NCBI RefSeq assembly: GCF_000685355.1
Contig: NZ_JHET01000010.1
Coordinates: 1 to 64,000 of the forward strand
DNA length: 64,000 nt
Direction of reading: 5' to 3'
Source: Microbacterium sp. CH12i
GTDB lineage: Bacteria > Actinomycetota > Actinomycetes > Actinomycetales > Microbacteriaceae
Part shown: one piece after another, positions 17,828 to 26,819 of the stretch
How the letters are laid out: each line of letters opens with the position of its first letter
How positions within the stretch are numbered: position 1 is the first letter of the stretch
Translations under genes and position numbers: made by a program
Notes under the pieces: generated by a model
Told to the model about the DNA's origin: nothing
Database searches by the model: none
The model's input: only the letters and a program-made list of their open reading frames with translations

Positions 17828-18400
17828 ATGGGGAAACTGGGACGGATCGTGCGGCGGATCGGGGTACTACTGGAGCGCCAGGTGAAGAACATCTGGATCA
17901 ACGCCATCCTGTCCTCACCGCTGGTGCCCGACCACGTGCGCTGGGCGCTGCTGCGGGCATCCGGCATCCGGGTGCAGAAGTCGCTGATCGATCCGGGTTG
18001 CTTCATCGGAAGCCCGCGCGTCGTGATCGGGCGCGGATGCTCAATCAATCGAGGAGTCTTCCTCGACGGGCTCGCCGATCTGATCATCGGAGATGGAGTC
18101 TCGATCGGGATGAACGCGCTGATCGTCACGGGTTCGCATGAGGTGGGCTCTGCGGTCAAGCGCGCCGGCGAACTGACCCGCGGTCCCGTGCAGATCGGCG
18201 ATGGTGCGTGGATCGGTGCCGGTGCCGTCGTGCTACCCGGCGTCACGATCGGCAACGGCTCGATCATCGGTGCCGGCTCGGTCGTTATGAAGGACGTCGC
18301 CGCGAACACCGTGGTGATGGGCAACCCTGCTCGACTTGTCCGTCGCCTAGACAACGACGGTGCAGATGCCGCACGCCTCGACGAAGGGGCGAACGTCTGA
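17828..18400 (+). CDS. Left-handed beta-helix acyltransferase (WcaF/maltose O-acetyltransferase-like)
   Basis: The 190-residue protein has hexapeptide repeats from about 55 to 165 (IGSPRVVIGRGCSINRGVFL, IGDGVSIGMNALIVTGSHEVG, GDGAWIGAGAVVLPGVTIGN split over turns, GAGSVVMKDVAANTVVMGNPARLV). The SHE motif holds the likely catalytic His. It probably O-acetylates a sugar of the repeat unit or an intermediate, using acetyl-CoA. It follows the Wzz-like gene and precedes an IS630 remnant. Confidence 0.87.
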   Translation: MGKLGRIVRRIGVLLERQVKNIWINAILSSPLVPDHVRWALLRASGIRVQKSLIDPGCFIGSPRVVIGRGCSINRGVFLDGLADLIIGDGVSIGMNALIVTGSHEVGSAVKRAGELTRGPVQIGDGAWIGAGAVVLPGVTIGNGSIIGAGSVVMKDVAANTVVMGNPARLVRRLDNDGADAARLDEGANV

Positions 18401-18406
18401 CTCGCC

Positions 18407-18627
18407 ATGGCCTCCTGGCTCAACCAGGTCGAGATCTACTTCTCGATTGTGCAACGCAAGATCATCAGCCCCAAGACCTCGAGAACCTCGAAGCCCTTGA
18501 GCATCGTCTCCTCGCGTTCCAGGACCGCTACAACGCCACCGCGATCCCTTTCGACTGGCGATTCAGGCGCAACGCGCTCCAAGACCTCGCCCGTCGGATA
18601 GACCAACACGAGGACGCCGCGGCATAA
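18407..18627 (+). pseudogene. IS630-type transposase remnant (last ~73 codons, frameshifted)
   Basis: The first frame gives ASWLNQVEIYFSIVQRKIISPK. After about 18475 the next frame gives DLENLEALEHRLLAFQDRYN and PFDWRFRRNALQDLARRI, ending in TAA 18625-18627. Together they match the C-terminal end of IS630-family DDE transposases. The N-terminal catalytic region is absent, so this is a dead fragment. It lies antisense to the distal end of the carrier-protein reading frame. Confidence 0.82.
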
Positions 18628-18937
18628 ACCCCCGCCCCGACGGACTAACGCCAAGCACCACTAGTCGGCTCGAACCCTCCGGTTCAGCGACGAACTTGGA
18701 GTCCACGAACTCGACGAGCGTGCCGACGGTCTCGAACAGTTCAGCGCCGAACTCATCGTCATCGATCGTGATGTCGAACCGATCCTCGAGGGCGCCGACG
18801 AGAGCGACGACGCCGAACGAGTCGAGTTCGGGCAGCGAGCCGAACAGCGCCGTGTCAGAGGTGAGATCATCCGGGCTCTGCGCGAGCTCGAGGGTATCGA
18901 TGAGGACCGTACGAACGGCGTCGATGGTGCTGGGCAT
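18563..18937 (-). CDS. Acyl carrier protein of the EPS-associated ligase/decarboxylase set
   Basis: From ATG 18937 the protein has a standard four-helix carrier fold with the phosphopantetheine serine S40 in LPELDSFGVVALVGALEDRFDI (split, LDS motif), and DDDEFGAELFETVGTLVEFVDSKF as helix III/IV. Carrier homology ends near residue 85. The frame as given then runs on for about 35 residues into DNA antisense to the IS630 remnant. Either the IS removed the normal stop, or one surplus G in the GGG at about 18680 hides it: reading GAGGTTCGAGCCGACTAG would end the protein at 18661 with VRAD. The gene lies 25 bases downstream of the decarboxylase, and its likely partner is the adenylating ligase at 20182. 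Confidence 0.85.
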   Translation of the reverse strand: MPSTIDAVRTVLIDTLELAQSPDDLTSDTALFGSLPELDSFGVVALVGALEDRFDITIDDDEFGAELFETVGTLVEFVDSKFVAEPEGSSRLVVLGVSPSGRGFMPRRPRVGLSDGRGLGARCA

Positions 18938-18962
18938 GTGGACTCCTTGCTGTGGATGAGTG

Positions 18963-20185
18963 TCAGACGAGCACTTCGGCGGGTGCCGGGTGCCCGAGGA
19001 AGGCTGTGGGACTGGCGGTGAGACCATACGCCCCCTGCTGGAAGATGACGATCAGGTCGTCGATGTCGGCAGGCGGTAGGGCGACGTCGTCGCCTAGTAG
19101 ATCCAGCGGCGTGCACAGGCAGCCGACGACGTTTGCGCTCTCGTCTGCGGCCTCGTCGACGCGGTTGCCCACGACCAGAGGGTAGTTGCGGCGGATCGCC
19201 TGGCCGAAGTTGCCCGACGCCGCCAGCTGGTGGTGCATTCCGCCGTCGACGACGAGGAAGGTGCGCCCGCGGGAGATCTTGCGGTCCACGACCTGCGTGA
19301 CGTACACGCCGCACTCCCCCACGATGTATCGGCCCAGCTCGATCACCGGCTTCGCCTGCGGGAACCGACTGGTGATCACCTCGACGAGGTCGTGCAGGTT
19401 CGCGGCGACGGCATCCAGATCCAGGGGCTGGTCCTTCTCGGTGTACGGGATTCCGAACCCGCCGCCGAGGTTGATATAGCGCAACTCCCCCGGCAGATGC
19501 ACGGCGAGCTCGGTCACGAGATCGACTGTACGGCGCTGAGCCTCCGCGATGATCTCGGCGTTCAGGTTCTGCGACCCGGCGAAGATGTGGAACCCGAGCA
19601 CGTCGACGCCGAGGCCTGCGGCCGCGGAGAGCACATCCGGCACGACCTCCGCATCAATGCCGAACTGCTGCGGGCCACCGCCCATGCGCATGCCCGATCC
19701 CTTGACGGCGAAGTCCGGGTTCACCCGCACCGCGACCTGCGGGATCAGCCCGAGCTCCTCACCTGCGGAGGCGACTCGGGTCAGCTCCGTCATCGACTCG
19801 ATCTCTACGATGATCCCGGCGGCGACAGCCTGGCGGATCTCCGCCGCCACCTTTCCCGGGCCGCGAAACTGACCCGATCCGGACGGATGCCGGAGTCGAG
19901 CGCCGTGCGCATCTCCAGTGCCGACGCGACATCGATACGATCGACGCGACCTGCCAGGTGATGCACGATCGCCGGCATCGGATTCGCCTTCATCGCGAAG
20001 CTCAATTCGAGCTTCGCCGGGAGCGCTTCGCGCAGCCGGTCGATCCTCGCGTCCAGCAGGCCGCGGTCGTATGCGAAGAACGGGGTGGAGCCCACTCGTG
20101 CCGCGAGGCGGCTGAGCGGCATCCCGCCGATGCGCAGCTGGCCGTCGATCGAGCCGAACGCTGCGGCGTGTTCGTGGGGCTTCAT
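18963..20185 (-). CDS. PLP-dependent decarboxylase, fold type III, exosortase-A-cluster type (frame broken near 19862)
   Basis: This belongs to the diaminopimelate/ornithine decarboxylase-like group known from EPS clusters that carry an acyl ligase and a carrier protein. K66 in SFAMKANP is the PLP lysine. Further marks are HIFAGSQ, YINLGGGFGIPY, GRYIVGECGVYVT, VGCLCTPLDLL (active-site Cys) and the terminal GAYGLTASPTAFLGHPAPAEVLV. The two frames join at SFAGPGKVAAEIRQAV if the plus-strand run CCCGGGCC had one more C (about 19862), so a sequence error is likely. ATG 20185 overlaps the ligase stop (ATGA). The substrate may be a carrier-bound amino acid, by analogy with BtrK of butirosin synthesis; this is inference. 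Confidence 0.88.
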
Positions 20186-21741
20186 GCGACGACCTCGTTC
20201 TTGATCAGGTTGCGGTCGAACTTCCCGTTGGGAGACCGCGGCAGCTCGTCGCGAACGTGGATCGCTGTCGGCACCATGTACATCGGTAGTTTCTGCCTCA
20301 GAGCGGCGCTGAGATCGGCGGACTCCAGGGTCTCGCCCGCGGCGGTCACGACGATCACGATGCACTGGCCGAGAGCGTCGTCTGCCACTCCGATCGCGAC
20401 AGCATCGCGCACCATTCCGGTGGCGTAAGCCGCCTCCTCGATCTCGGTCGGACTCACCCGATACCCGGAGGTTTTGATCATGTCATCCTTGCGTCCGACG
20501 AAGTAGAGGAACCCCTCCTCGTCGGCCACCACGGTGTCACCCGACCAGACAGCCATGTCGGGAGTGCGCCACTCCTGGCCAGGGCGGGTGAGCGGGCGGT
20601 ACCGTTCTGCCGTGCGCTCGGGGTCATTCCAGTAGCCGAGCCCGACGAGTGCGCCGCGGTGCACGAGCTCGCCCTCCTCCCCCGGCGCGCACGGCGATCC
20701 GTCCGGACGCAGAACAAGGATGTCGGCGTTCGGGATCGCCCGGCCAATGGAGTCGGGGTGCCGGTCCACCTCCCCCGGATCGAGGTAGGTCGAGCGGAAT
20801 GCCTCGGTGAGTCCGTACATGAGGAACGGGGAAGCTGCGGGGAAAATCTCGCGAAGCCGGTCGAGCGCGGCTCGAGGCATCCGTCCACCGGTGTTGGCGA
20901 AGTAGCGCAGCGAGGCGCGCGTCTCGTCGGGCCATGGCACCTCGAGCAGCTGCAGCCACAGCGGTGGGACGCATGTGAGCCCGGTCACTCCGTACTTCGC
21001 GCAGAGCTTCACCACTTCCCTGGGAAGCAGATAGTTCATCAGGACGCAGTGCGCCCCCACCGCGAAAGCCGTGGTCACCTGGCTGAGGCCTGCGTCGAAG
21101 CTCAACGGCAACACGCTGAGGATCACATCGTCCGGCGTGTTGTCGAGGTAGGAGCTCACGCTCTCCGCGCCCACGATGAGATTGCGGTGACTGAGCACGA
21201 CGCCCTTCGGGCGTCCGGTGCTGCCGGAGGTGTAGAGGATCGCCGCCGGGTCGACGTCGATGACGGATGCAGCGACAGAAGCGACGGCATCCGCGCGCCC
21301 TCCCCAAGCATGCAGACGCACGCCACCCGGTGCCGTCTTCGTGGATGGACCGACCACGATGACGTCCTCGACCATCGTTTGCTCGAGTGTCTCCGCGAGC
21401 TGGGTGAGTCGATCTGCCGAGGTGACGAGCACCCGCGCTCCGCTGTCGACGAGGATGTGGCCCACCTGCACCGGCTTGAGCACGTGGTTGATCGGCACGA
21501 ACATGCCACCGGCGGCAGAGGCCGCGAAGATCGTGCTGACCGTCTCGAGTCGCTTCTCGAGGTAGATCGCGACACGGTCCCCGCGCTTAAGTCCGAGCCC
21601 GAGGAGCTGTGCGGCCGCGCCCTCGACGGTCTGCCACGTCTGCGCGTACGTCAGCGTCTCGTCTTTGTACGTGAGGGCGGGGGCGTCGGGGATCGCTGCG
21701 GCGGCGCCCGAGAGGAGATGGTGAAACGCAGTGCGGATCAC
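20182..21741 (-). CDS. AMP-forming acyl-CoA/aminoacyl ligase, exosortase-A-cluster type
   Basis: This 519-residue ANL-superfamily adenylating enzyme carries A3/P-loop AILYTSGSTGRPKGVVLSHRN (split), MYGLTEAFRSTYLDP and FVGRKDDMIKTSGYRVSP (the hinge before the mobile C-domain). The catalytic lysine is in NGKFDRNLIK. The GTG at 21741 overlaps the upstream glycosyltransferase stop (GTGA), and its stop overlaps the decarboxylase start. It should activate a carboxylic or amino acid and load it onto the nearby carrier protein or CoA. No exosortase gene is visible although these families were named for that association. Confidence 0.88.
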   Translation of the reverse strand: MIRTAFHHLLSGAAAAIPDAPALTYKDETLTYAQTWQTVEGAAAQLLGLGLKRGDRVAIYLEKRLETVSTIFAASAAGGMFVPINHVLKPVQVGHILVDSGARVLVTSADRLTQLAETLEQTMVEDVIVVGPSTKTAPGGVRLHAWGGRADAVASVAASVIDVDPAAILYTSGSTGRPKGVVLSHRNLIVGAESVSSYLDNTPDDVILSVLPLSFDAGLSQVTTAFAVGAHCVLMNYLLPREVVKLCAKYGVTGLTCVPPLWLQLLEVPWPDETRASLRYFANTGGRMPRAALDRLREIFPAASPFLMYGLTEAFRSTYLDPGEVDRHPDSIGRAIPNADILVLRPDGSPCAPGEEGELVHRGALVGLGYWNDPERTAERYRPLTRPGQEWRTPDMAVWSGDTVVADEEGFLYFVGRKDDMIKTSGYRVSPTEIEEAAYATGMVRDAVAIGVADDALGQCIVIVVTAAGETLESADLSAALRQKLPMYMVPTAIHVRDELPRSPNGKFDRNLIKNEVVA

Positions 21742-23060
21742 GGAGTCCTCCGCTCTTCGAGGAAGCGCGCGAACTCGGCCGCGTCGTCGAGGGGCACATA
21801 CCGGCGGCCCTGCGCGTCGCACTCCGGATTGCCCTCTGTCGGCGGCACAGCGGGCCCATCTTGCGAGAACCCGGTGACGTCGTCGAACACAGCGACGTAT
21901 GCCTCCGCCTGAGGACGCCAATCCAGCTCGGTCGCTACACGGTGGCGCGCGCGAACGCCGAGGTCGGTGCGGCGGGCCGGGTCATCGATGAGCGCCTGCA
22001 CAGCATCCGCGAAGGCCGCGATGTCGCCTGACGGCACGTACTGCACGGTGTCGGCACCGGAGACGCGCGTCTCGACGAGATCGAACGAGACCGCAGGCAG
22101 GCCGTATGACATGTACTCCATAGTCTTGTTCATGGTCGATACGTCGTTGAGCGGCGTCTTCAGATCAGGACACAGGCCGATGTCCGCACGGCTGAGGTGC
22201 TCGGCGATCGCGACTCTGTCCACTCGGCCCGTGAAGGTCACGTGCTCATCGAGACCGAGAGCGGTCGACTGGCGCTTGAGATCCTCCAGGCAGTCGCCGA
22301 AGCCGAGCAGCGTAGCCTTCACGTTGGTGAGCCCACGCCTGTTCACCAGCTCATCGACCACGAGAAGCACCTGATCGACGCCGTCCTGCGGCCCCATGAT
22401 GCCCAGGTAGACGAGGCCGACCTCGTCGGCGGCACGAGGGTTCGCTGGATAGATCGGCCGCATCTGCTGCGTGTCTGGGCCGCTGCGCACGACCGTGACA
22501 TGGCCGGGCCTACGGCTGCCACGGCGTACCGCGACCGCCTTGTACGACTCGTTGGTCGAGATGACCCGATCAGCCGCACGGAAGGTGCGACGCTCGAGCC
22601 AGCGCAGGCCGCCGAACTCGAGCTTCTTGACCAGTCCGCTTGGATGGCCGAAGCGCGAGATGAACAGCTCCGGGTTGAGGTCGTGATGGTCGAACACGAA
22701 CCGCACACCGCGGACGCGCCACAGCGTCGCCAGCAGCCAGTACGTGTCCGGCGGGTTGCACGCCTGGATCACGTCGAAGCGCGATCGTCGCCAGGCCTTC
22801 AACGACAGCCACGCGGTGCGCACCCAGCTATACGCGAACTCCCAGGCGAAGCCAAACAGCCCCTCAGCCTCGGGCGCGGGCTTGTACTTAAAGATGTCGA
22901 CGCCGTCGATGCGCTGGAAGGCGGGGTCCCCAGGTCCCTTCGGGCAGATCACGCTGACACGGTAGCCGCGGGCGATGAGGGCCTGGCATTCCAACCACAC
23001 CCGCCGATCCAGAGGAACCGGAAGATTCTGCACGATGATCAGGATATGCGGGGCGTTCAT
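21738..23060 (-). CDS. Glycosyltransferase family 4
   Basis: The 440-residue GT-B protein has an N-domain (ILIIVQNLPVPLDRRVWLECQAL, VSVICPKGPGDP, VIQACNPPDTYWLLATLW, FDHHDLNPELF) and a C-domain (VYLGIMGPQDGVDQVL, TFTGRVDRVAIAEHLSRADIGLCPD, NKTMEYMSYGLPAVSFDLVETR). The E and the surrounding GLP are the retaining GT4 signature. This N-terminal subtype (PLDRRVWLEC) is typical of EPS glycosyltransferases linked to the ligase/decarboxylase set. ATG 23060 overlaps the preceding stop. Confidence 0.9.
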   Translation of the reverse strand: MNAPHILIIVQNLPVPLDRRVWLECQALIARGYRVSVICPKGPGDPAFQRIDGVDIFKYKPAPEAEGLFGFAWEFAYSWVRTAWLSLKAWRRSRFDVIQACNPPDTYWLLATLWRVRGVRFVFDHHDLNPELFISRFGHPSGLVKKLEFGGLRWLERRTFRAADRVISTNESYKAVAVRRGSRRPGHVTVVRSGPDTQQMRPIYPANPRAADEVGLVYLGIMGPQDGVDQVLLVVDELVNRRGLTNVKATLLGFGDCLEDLKRQSTALGLDEHVTFTGRVDRVAIAEHLSRADIGLCPDLKTPLNDVSTMNKTMEYMSYGLPAVSFDLVETRVSGADTVQYVPSGDIAAFADAVQALIDDPARRTDLGVRARHRVATELDWRPQAEAYVAVFDDVTGFSQDGPAVPPTEGNPECDAQGRRYVPLDDAAEFARFLEERRTP

Positions 23061-24277
23061 GAGCCGTAGACCTCTTCCTCGATGATGCGAACAACGTCGG
23101 ACTGTGCCTTGCTCCACCCGAACTGACGTACCGACACCGATGCCGCGAGCGCGGCGTCCTCTCTGTCGACGCGCATGACTGCGTCACTGAGCGCACGGGC
23201 GATGCCATGCGGTGTCGGCGTCGCCCATGCGACATGCTCGTTCACCAGGTCCGCGCGCGACCCCGGTGAATCATTGACAACCGGAATCGTACCGGCCGCG
23301 AGCATCTCCTCTGCGACGAGCGAGATGTTCGTGAAGGACATCGCGATGCCGGCGATGCTTCGGTTGTATAGCTCATTCAGCGCCGTCGGGGAGAGCTTGC
23401 CATGCTGGGTGGCGGGGAACCGAAGATTCCGCACGTGCTCCCCATAGACGTGGATCTCGACATCAGGTTGCCTCCGGTGGAACTCCTCGAGTGCGAGCCT
23501 CGCCAGCCAGAACCCACGCCTGGGAACCCCAGGGCGTGCGTACACGACCACCCCGGTGCGCCTCTTGCCGGACAGGATCCGGTACATACGGGTGTCGCAT
23601 CCGAACTCGGTGGCGTCCGCGTCGACGCCGGTCTCGTCACGCAGCGACTGCGCCACCATCTCGCCGAGCGCGATGTTGCGGAAGCCGAATCGGTAGGTGT
23701 CCTCCGCGAGCGTGTACATCGATCCGTGCGGATAGAAATACGGTTCGTAGTCCTGGATGAAGTACAGCCGCCGCATCGGCGCGGTGCCGCGCGACGCGAG
23801 GATGTGTGCGCTGTCCCAGGACGACGCGACTGCGGCGTCGACGCCATCGATGCCATCTGCGGCATCTCGTACCGTCGCCTTGAGTTGCGGCCACCAGTTG
23901 CGCACGGCCTGTTCATGGACGGCGATGTCGCCGCCGAATCGATCGTTCAGGAACAGCACGCAGTGGTGCCCTGCAGCTTCGACTGCCTCGACCATCCGGA
24001 ACAGCGTCGTATGTCCGCCGGATCCCGCGGCCGGCGGAACCGTCACCCAACCGACCGTGAGCGGGACTCCGCGGGCAGGCCGCGTCTCGGGAGCAGCGAG
24101 CACCAGAGCGGTGGAGTCCGCCACATCTCGATCGCTGAGCGGCTCATCGAGTGCGCCTGCGCCGGTCTTGGAGTACAGCGTTCGGGCGATTCGCTGCGCG
24201 AGCGCACGCGGTCCGCCGTCCCTCAGTACCCTGCCCGCCTTCGCCGCGCCGTCGCGCAGCCTTTTGATGATCTTCAT
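23057..24277 (-). CDS. Glycosyltransferase, WsaF-like GT-B
   Basis: The 406-residue protein has LTVGWVTVPPAAGSGGHTTLFRMVEAVEAAGH (split), then FIQDYEPYFYPHGSMYTLAEDTY, GCDTRMY, VVYARPGVPRRGFWLARLALEEF and MSFTNISLVAEEMLAAGTIPVVND. These blocks match the WsaF-type rhamnosyltransferase-like family of S-layer/EPS glycan clusters. ATG 24277 overlaps the upstream GT2 stop (ATGA); an extended start at 24322 would overlap that gene and has no homology. Donor sugar unknown. Confidence 0.8.
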   Translation of the reverse strand: MKIIKRLRDGAAKAGRVLRDGGPRALAQRIARTLYSKTGAGALDEPLSDRDVADSTALVLAAPETRPARGVPLTVGWVTVPPAAGSGGHTTLFRMVEAVEAAGHHCVLFLNDRFGGDIAVHEQAVRNWWPQLKATVRDAADGIDGVDAAVASSWDSAHILASRGTAPMRRLYFIQDYEPYFYPHGSMYTLAEDTYRFGFRNIALGEMVAQSLRDETGVDADATEFGCDTRMYRILSGKRRTGVVVYARPGVPRRGFWLARLALEEFHRRQPDVEIHVYGEHVRNLRFPATQHGKLSPTALNELYNRSIAGIAMSFTNISLVAEEMLAAGTIPVVNDSPGSRADLVNEHVAWATPTPHGIARALSDAVMRVDREDAALAASVSVRQFGWSKAQSDVVRIIEEEVYGS

Positions 24278-25383
24278 CGCCCTTCCCTCCCCAACTCGAG
24301 CCTCTCGTACACACCGGTGCAATGCCAGCGACGCCGCCGCGCAACGTCATCGCGGCGACGCAGCAGTCGACGCGGCAATCCGCGCAGACGCTGCACCGAG
24401 CCGCCCGAAGGATGCTCGATCTGACGCTGTTGCCGCGTCCAAAGGGGCGAAGACCGCACATCGGGTGAGCACTCGACGGCGAATTCACGCAGGCCGTGCA
24501 CACGCTCGTCGACGAGTCCCTTATCCAGCCGACGCTGCGCGTAGACGAGCGCATCCTCGGCGACTGCGCGCCGGGCGCTCTTGTGCAGTCGCTGCGCATC
24601 GGCGATGCTCTCGGACTCCCCCTCGAACAGCACGTCGAATGCATCTCGGATCTCGCCAAGGATCACCAGCGGGTCGGCAGCCTTCATCGACAGGCTTCCC
24701 GCGTGGTCGCGATGCCATGCTTGATCGGCGCCGAGGACGTAAGCGACATCTGCGTGCGCCGAGATACGCAACCACATCTCCATGTCGTGTGTGTGGGCAA
24801 GATCGCGCTGACCGCCGACGACGTCTACGACGCTACGTCGCATTACCACCTCGGGGGACGTGATCACGTTCGAGCCCTGCTGGCATCGCGATGCCAGCCA
24901 GTCCTGACCCTTCCAGATTAGCCAGCCTGTGGCGCTGGTGCGGGCCGGCGGGAGATCCTCGTTATCGAAGTGCAGCGGATGCCCGTACACGAGGCCTACG
25001 TCCGGGAACGCCTGCATCACGGCGATGGCTCGAGCAAGCGACCCAGGGGTCAGCAGGTCGTCCGCGTCGAGGCGGACGACGAACTCGCCGTGAGCTTCGG
25101 CAAGACCGCGGTTGAACGTCGCGACCGCGCCGCGGTTGACCTCGTTCACGAAGACGGCGATCCTCTCGTCGGCTGCGGCCAGGCGTCGGGCGACATCGCC
25201 GCTCTCATCCGGTGAGGCGTCGTCGACGATGATGACGTTCACCTCGACGCCCTCCTGATCGAGAGCGCTGCCGACCGACTGCGGCAGGAACCGTGCGTAG
25301 TTGAAGCACGGGATGACGACCGAAACCGTCGGATTGCTGGATTGCGGGCGAACGGGATACCGCGCGGTGCGCAAACGAGTCAT
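24274..25383 (-). CDS. Glycosyltransferase family 2
   Basis: The 369-residue protein has GT-A landmarks: TVSVVIPCFNYARFLPQSVGSAL, NVIIVDDASPDESG, EFVVRLDADDLLTPGSL with the DxD, and HTHDMEMWLRISAHADVAYV. ATG 25383 overlaps the flippase stop and the gene stop overlaps the WsaF-like start, so it is an internal member of the minus-strand operon. The C-terminal third is basic (RQQRQIEHP, RLRGLPRRLLRRRD) and perhaps membrane-associated. Confidence 0.88.
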   Translation of the reverse strand: MTRLRTARYPVRPQSSNPTVSVVIPCFNYARFLPQSVGSALDQEGVEVNVIIVDDASPDESGDVARRLAAADERIAVFVNEVNRGAVATFNRGLAEAHGEFVVRLDADDLLTPGSLARAIAVMQAFPDVGLVYGHPLHFDNEDLPPARTSATGWLIWKGQDWLASRCQQGSNVITSPEVVMRRSVVDVVGGQRDLAHTHDMEMWLRISAHADVAYVLGADQAWHRDHAGSLSMKAADPLVILGEIRDAFDVLFEGESESIADAQRLHKSARRAVAEDALVYAQRRLDKGLVDERVHGLREFAVECSPDVRSSPLWTRQQRQIEHPSGGSVQRLRGLPRRLLRRRDDVARRRRWHCTGVYERLELGREGR

Positions 25384-26819
25384 TCCGCTGCTCCCACGAA
25401 TTCGGGTACGGCTCGGCGTGCGGTTCGGAACCGCCGGTATGCGTACGGGCCAGCGGTGATCGAGAACACCAGCACCGCTCCGAAACCGCCCACCAGCAAA
25501 GCCGGCACGGCATCCTGGATGACGAGGCCGATCCAGATCGCGAAGGCGATCGCGGGCAGCGCCGCGACGCTCGGCAGCCACAGCGCACCGAACAGGTCCC
25601 GCATCCGGATGCCGGACCGGGCGAGCACTATCAAGTACGCCGGGAGCACGATCGCAACAGCGACCGCGACGTGCACCCACGCCGCGCCCGCGATGCCGTA
25701 GATGGGCGTCACCATCAGCATCCCGATCACGACGGCGGTCAGCCAGACCACCTGGATGACGAGAACGGCGCGCGAACGACCGTTAGAGTACAGAAAGCCG
25801 ACGAATAGATCGAACAGCACGCGCAACCCGCCGTAGACGCCCAGAGCGGCCAGCACAGGTGCCGCGGGCAACCACTTCGCACCGTACACGACCTCTATCA
25901 GCGGTGCCGCGAGCGCCGCGAGCACGGCTCCGGCTGGCAGCGCGCCCGTCCATGCGAGAGCAGACAGCGTTACCAGCCCCTTGCCGCGGTCCTGGATGCG
26001 GGAGAGATAGGGCAGCGACACAGAGCGGACCACCTGCGACAGGGCGGTCATCGGCCAGTTCGAGATGTTGAACGCCAGTACGTAATAGCCCAGAGCCGTG
26101 GCCCCGGCGACGCGCACGAGCACGATGTTGTCGACGTTCAGCAGAGCCCACGACAGCAGGTTCGCGCCGGCGATCGGCAGACCGAATGCCAGCACGGGCC
26201 GCACGACTGAGCGATCGACGGCGAACCGCGGCTTCACGCGCGCGAGAAAGAACTGCATGGTGGTCGAGGCAAGCTGTGCGGCGACCCTGCCGACGGCCAG
26301 CCCAACAACCCCGAACCCGGCGAACACCAAGACGAGGGTGACGACCGTGTAGACGATGAAATCGATCAGGCCGACGAAGAACAGTTCGCGCTGCTGGAAC
26401 CGTCGCTGAAGCATCGCGTACGGGACGACGCTGATGCTGCCGAGGACGAGCGTGAACGATAGTATGGCGATCGCCGGGGCGGCCTCGGGGCTGCCGAGGA
26501 GACCGGCGATCGCCGTGGAGCTGAAGAAGGCGAGCAGCGTGATCGCAGCGCCGGTGACCAGACCGAGCGTCGCAACCGTCGGGGCGATCTTCTCCGGCTC
26601 CTCGGAGCGGATCAGGTCGGCGGACAGGCCGAGATCGGCGACCGTCATCAGGATGGTCTGCACGGTCAGAGCGACGGCGAAGACGCCGAACTGCTCAGGG
26701 GTCAGCAGCCGGGCCAGCACGACGCCGACGACGAGACCGCCCAGTCGAAGCAGAATCGTGGACAGGCCGCTCCACGCCGCCCCCTTCACAGCACGGGATG
26801 CGAGACTTGACTCAGCCAC
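25380..26819 (-). CDS. Lipid-linked oligosaccharide flippase, Wzx/PST type
   Basis: The 479-residue protein has about 12-14 spans. The N-terminus ASRAVKGAAWSGLSTILLRLGGLVVGVVLARLL (split) and TPEQFGVFAVALTVQTILMTVADLGLSADLIR are classic for polysaccharide-transporter flippases, as are QRRFQQRELF and NVDNIVLVRVAGATALGYYVLAFN. It should turn the completed undecaprenyl-linked unit to the outer leaflet for the Wzy-like polymerase. GTG 26819 overlaps the upstream stop by 8 bases and fits the start of homology; the longer frame upstream has none. Confidence 0.9.
   Translation of the reverse strand: MAESSLASRAVKGAAWSGLSTILLRLGGLVVGVVLARLLTPEQFGVFAVALTVQTILMTVADLGLSADLIRSEEPEKIAPTVATLGLVTGAAITLLAFFSSTAIAGLLGSPEAAPAIAILSFTLVLGSISVVPYAMLQRRFQQRELFFVGLIDFIVYTVVTLVLVFAGFGVVGLAVGRVAAQLASTTMQFFLARVKPRFAVDRSVVRPVLAFGLPIAGANLLSWALLNVDNIVLVRVAGATALGYYVLAFNISNWPMTALSQVVRSVSLPYLSRIQDRGKGLVTLSALAWTGALPAGAVLAALAAPLIEVVYGAKWLPAAPVLAALGVYGGLRVLFDLFVGFLYSNGRSRAVLVIQVVWLTAVVIGMLMVTPIYGIAGAAWVHVAVAVAIVLPAYLIVLARSGIRMRDLFGALWLPSVAALPAIAFAIWIGLVIQDAVPALLVGGFGAVLVFSITAGPYAYRRFRTARRAVPEFVGAAE

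Noticed and set aside
20659..21912. 417-codon plus-strand frame opposite the ligase gene
   Set aside because: It mirrors the ligase gene exactly, has no family features and breaks the operon logic of the minus strand.
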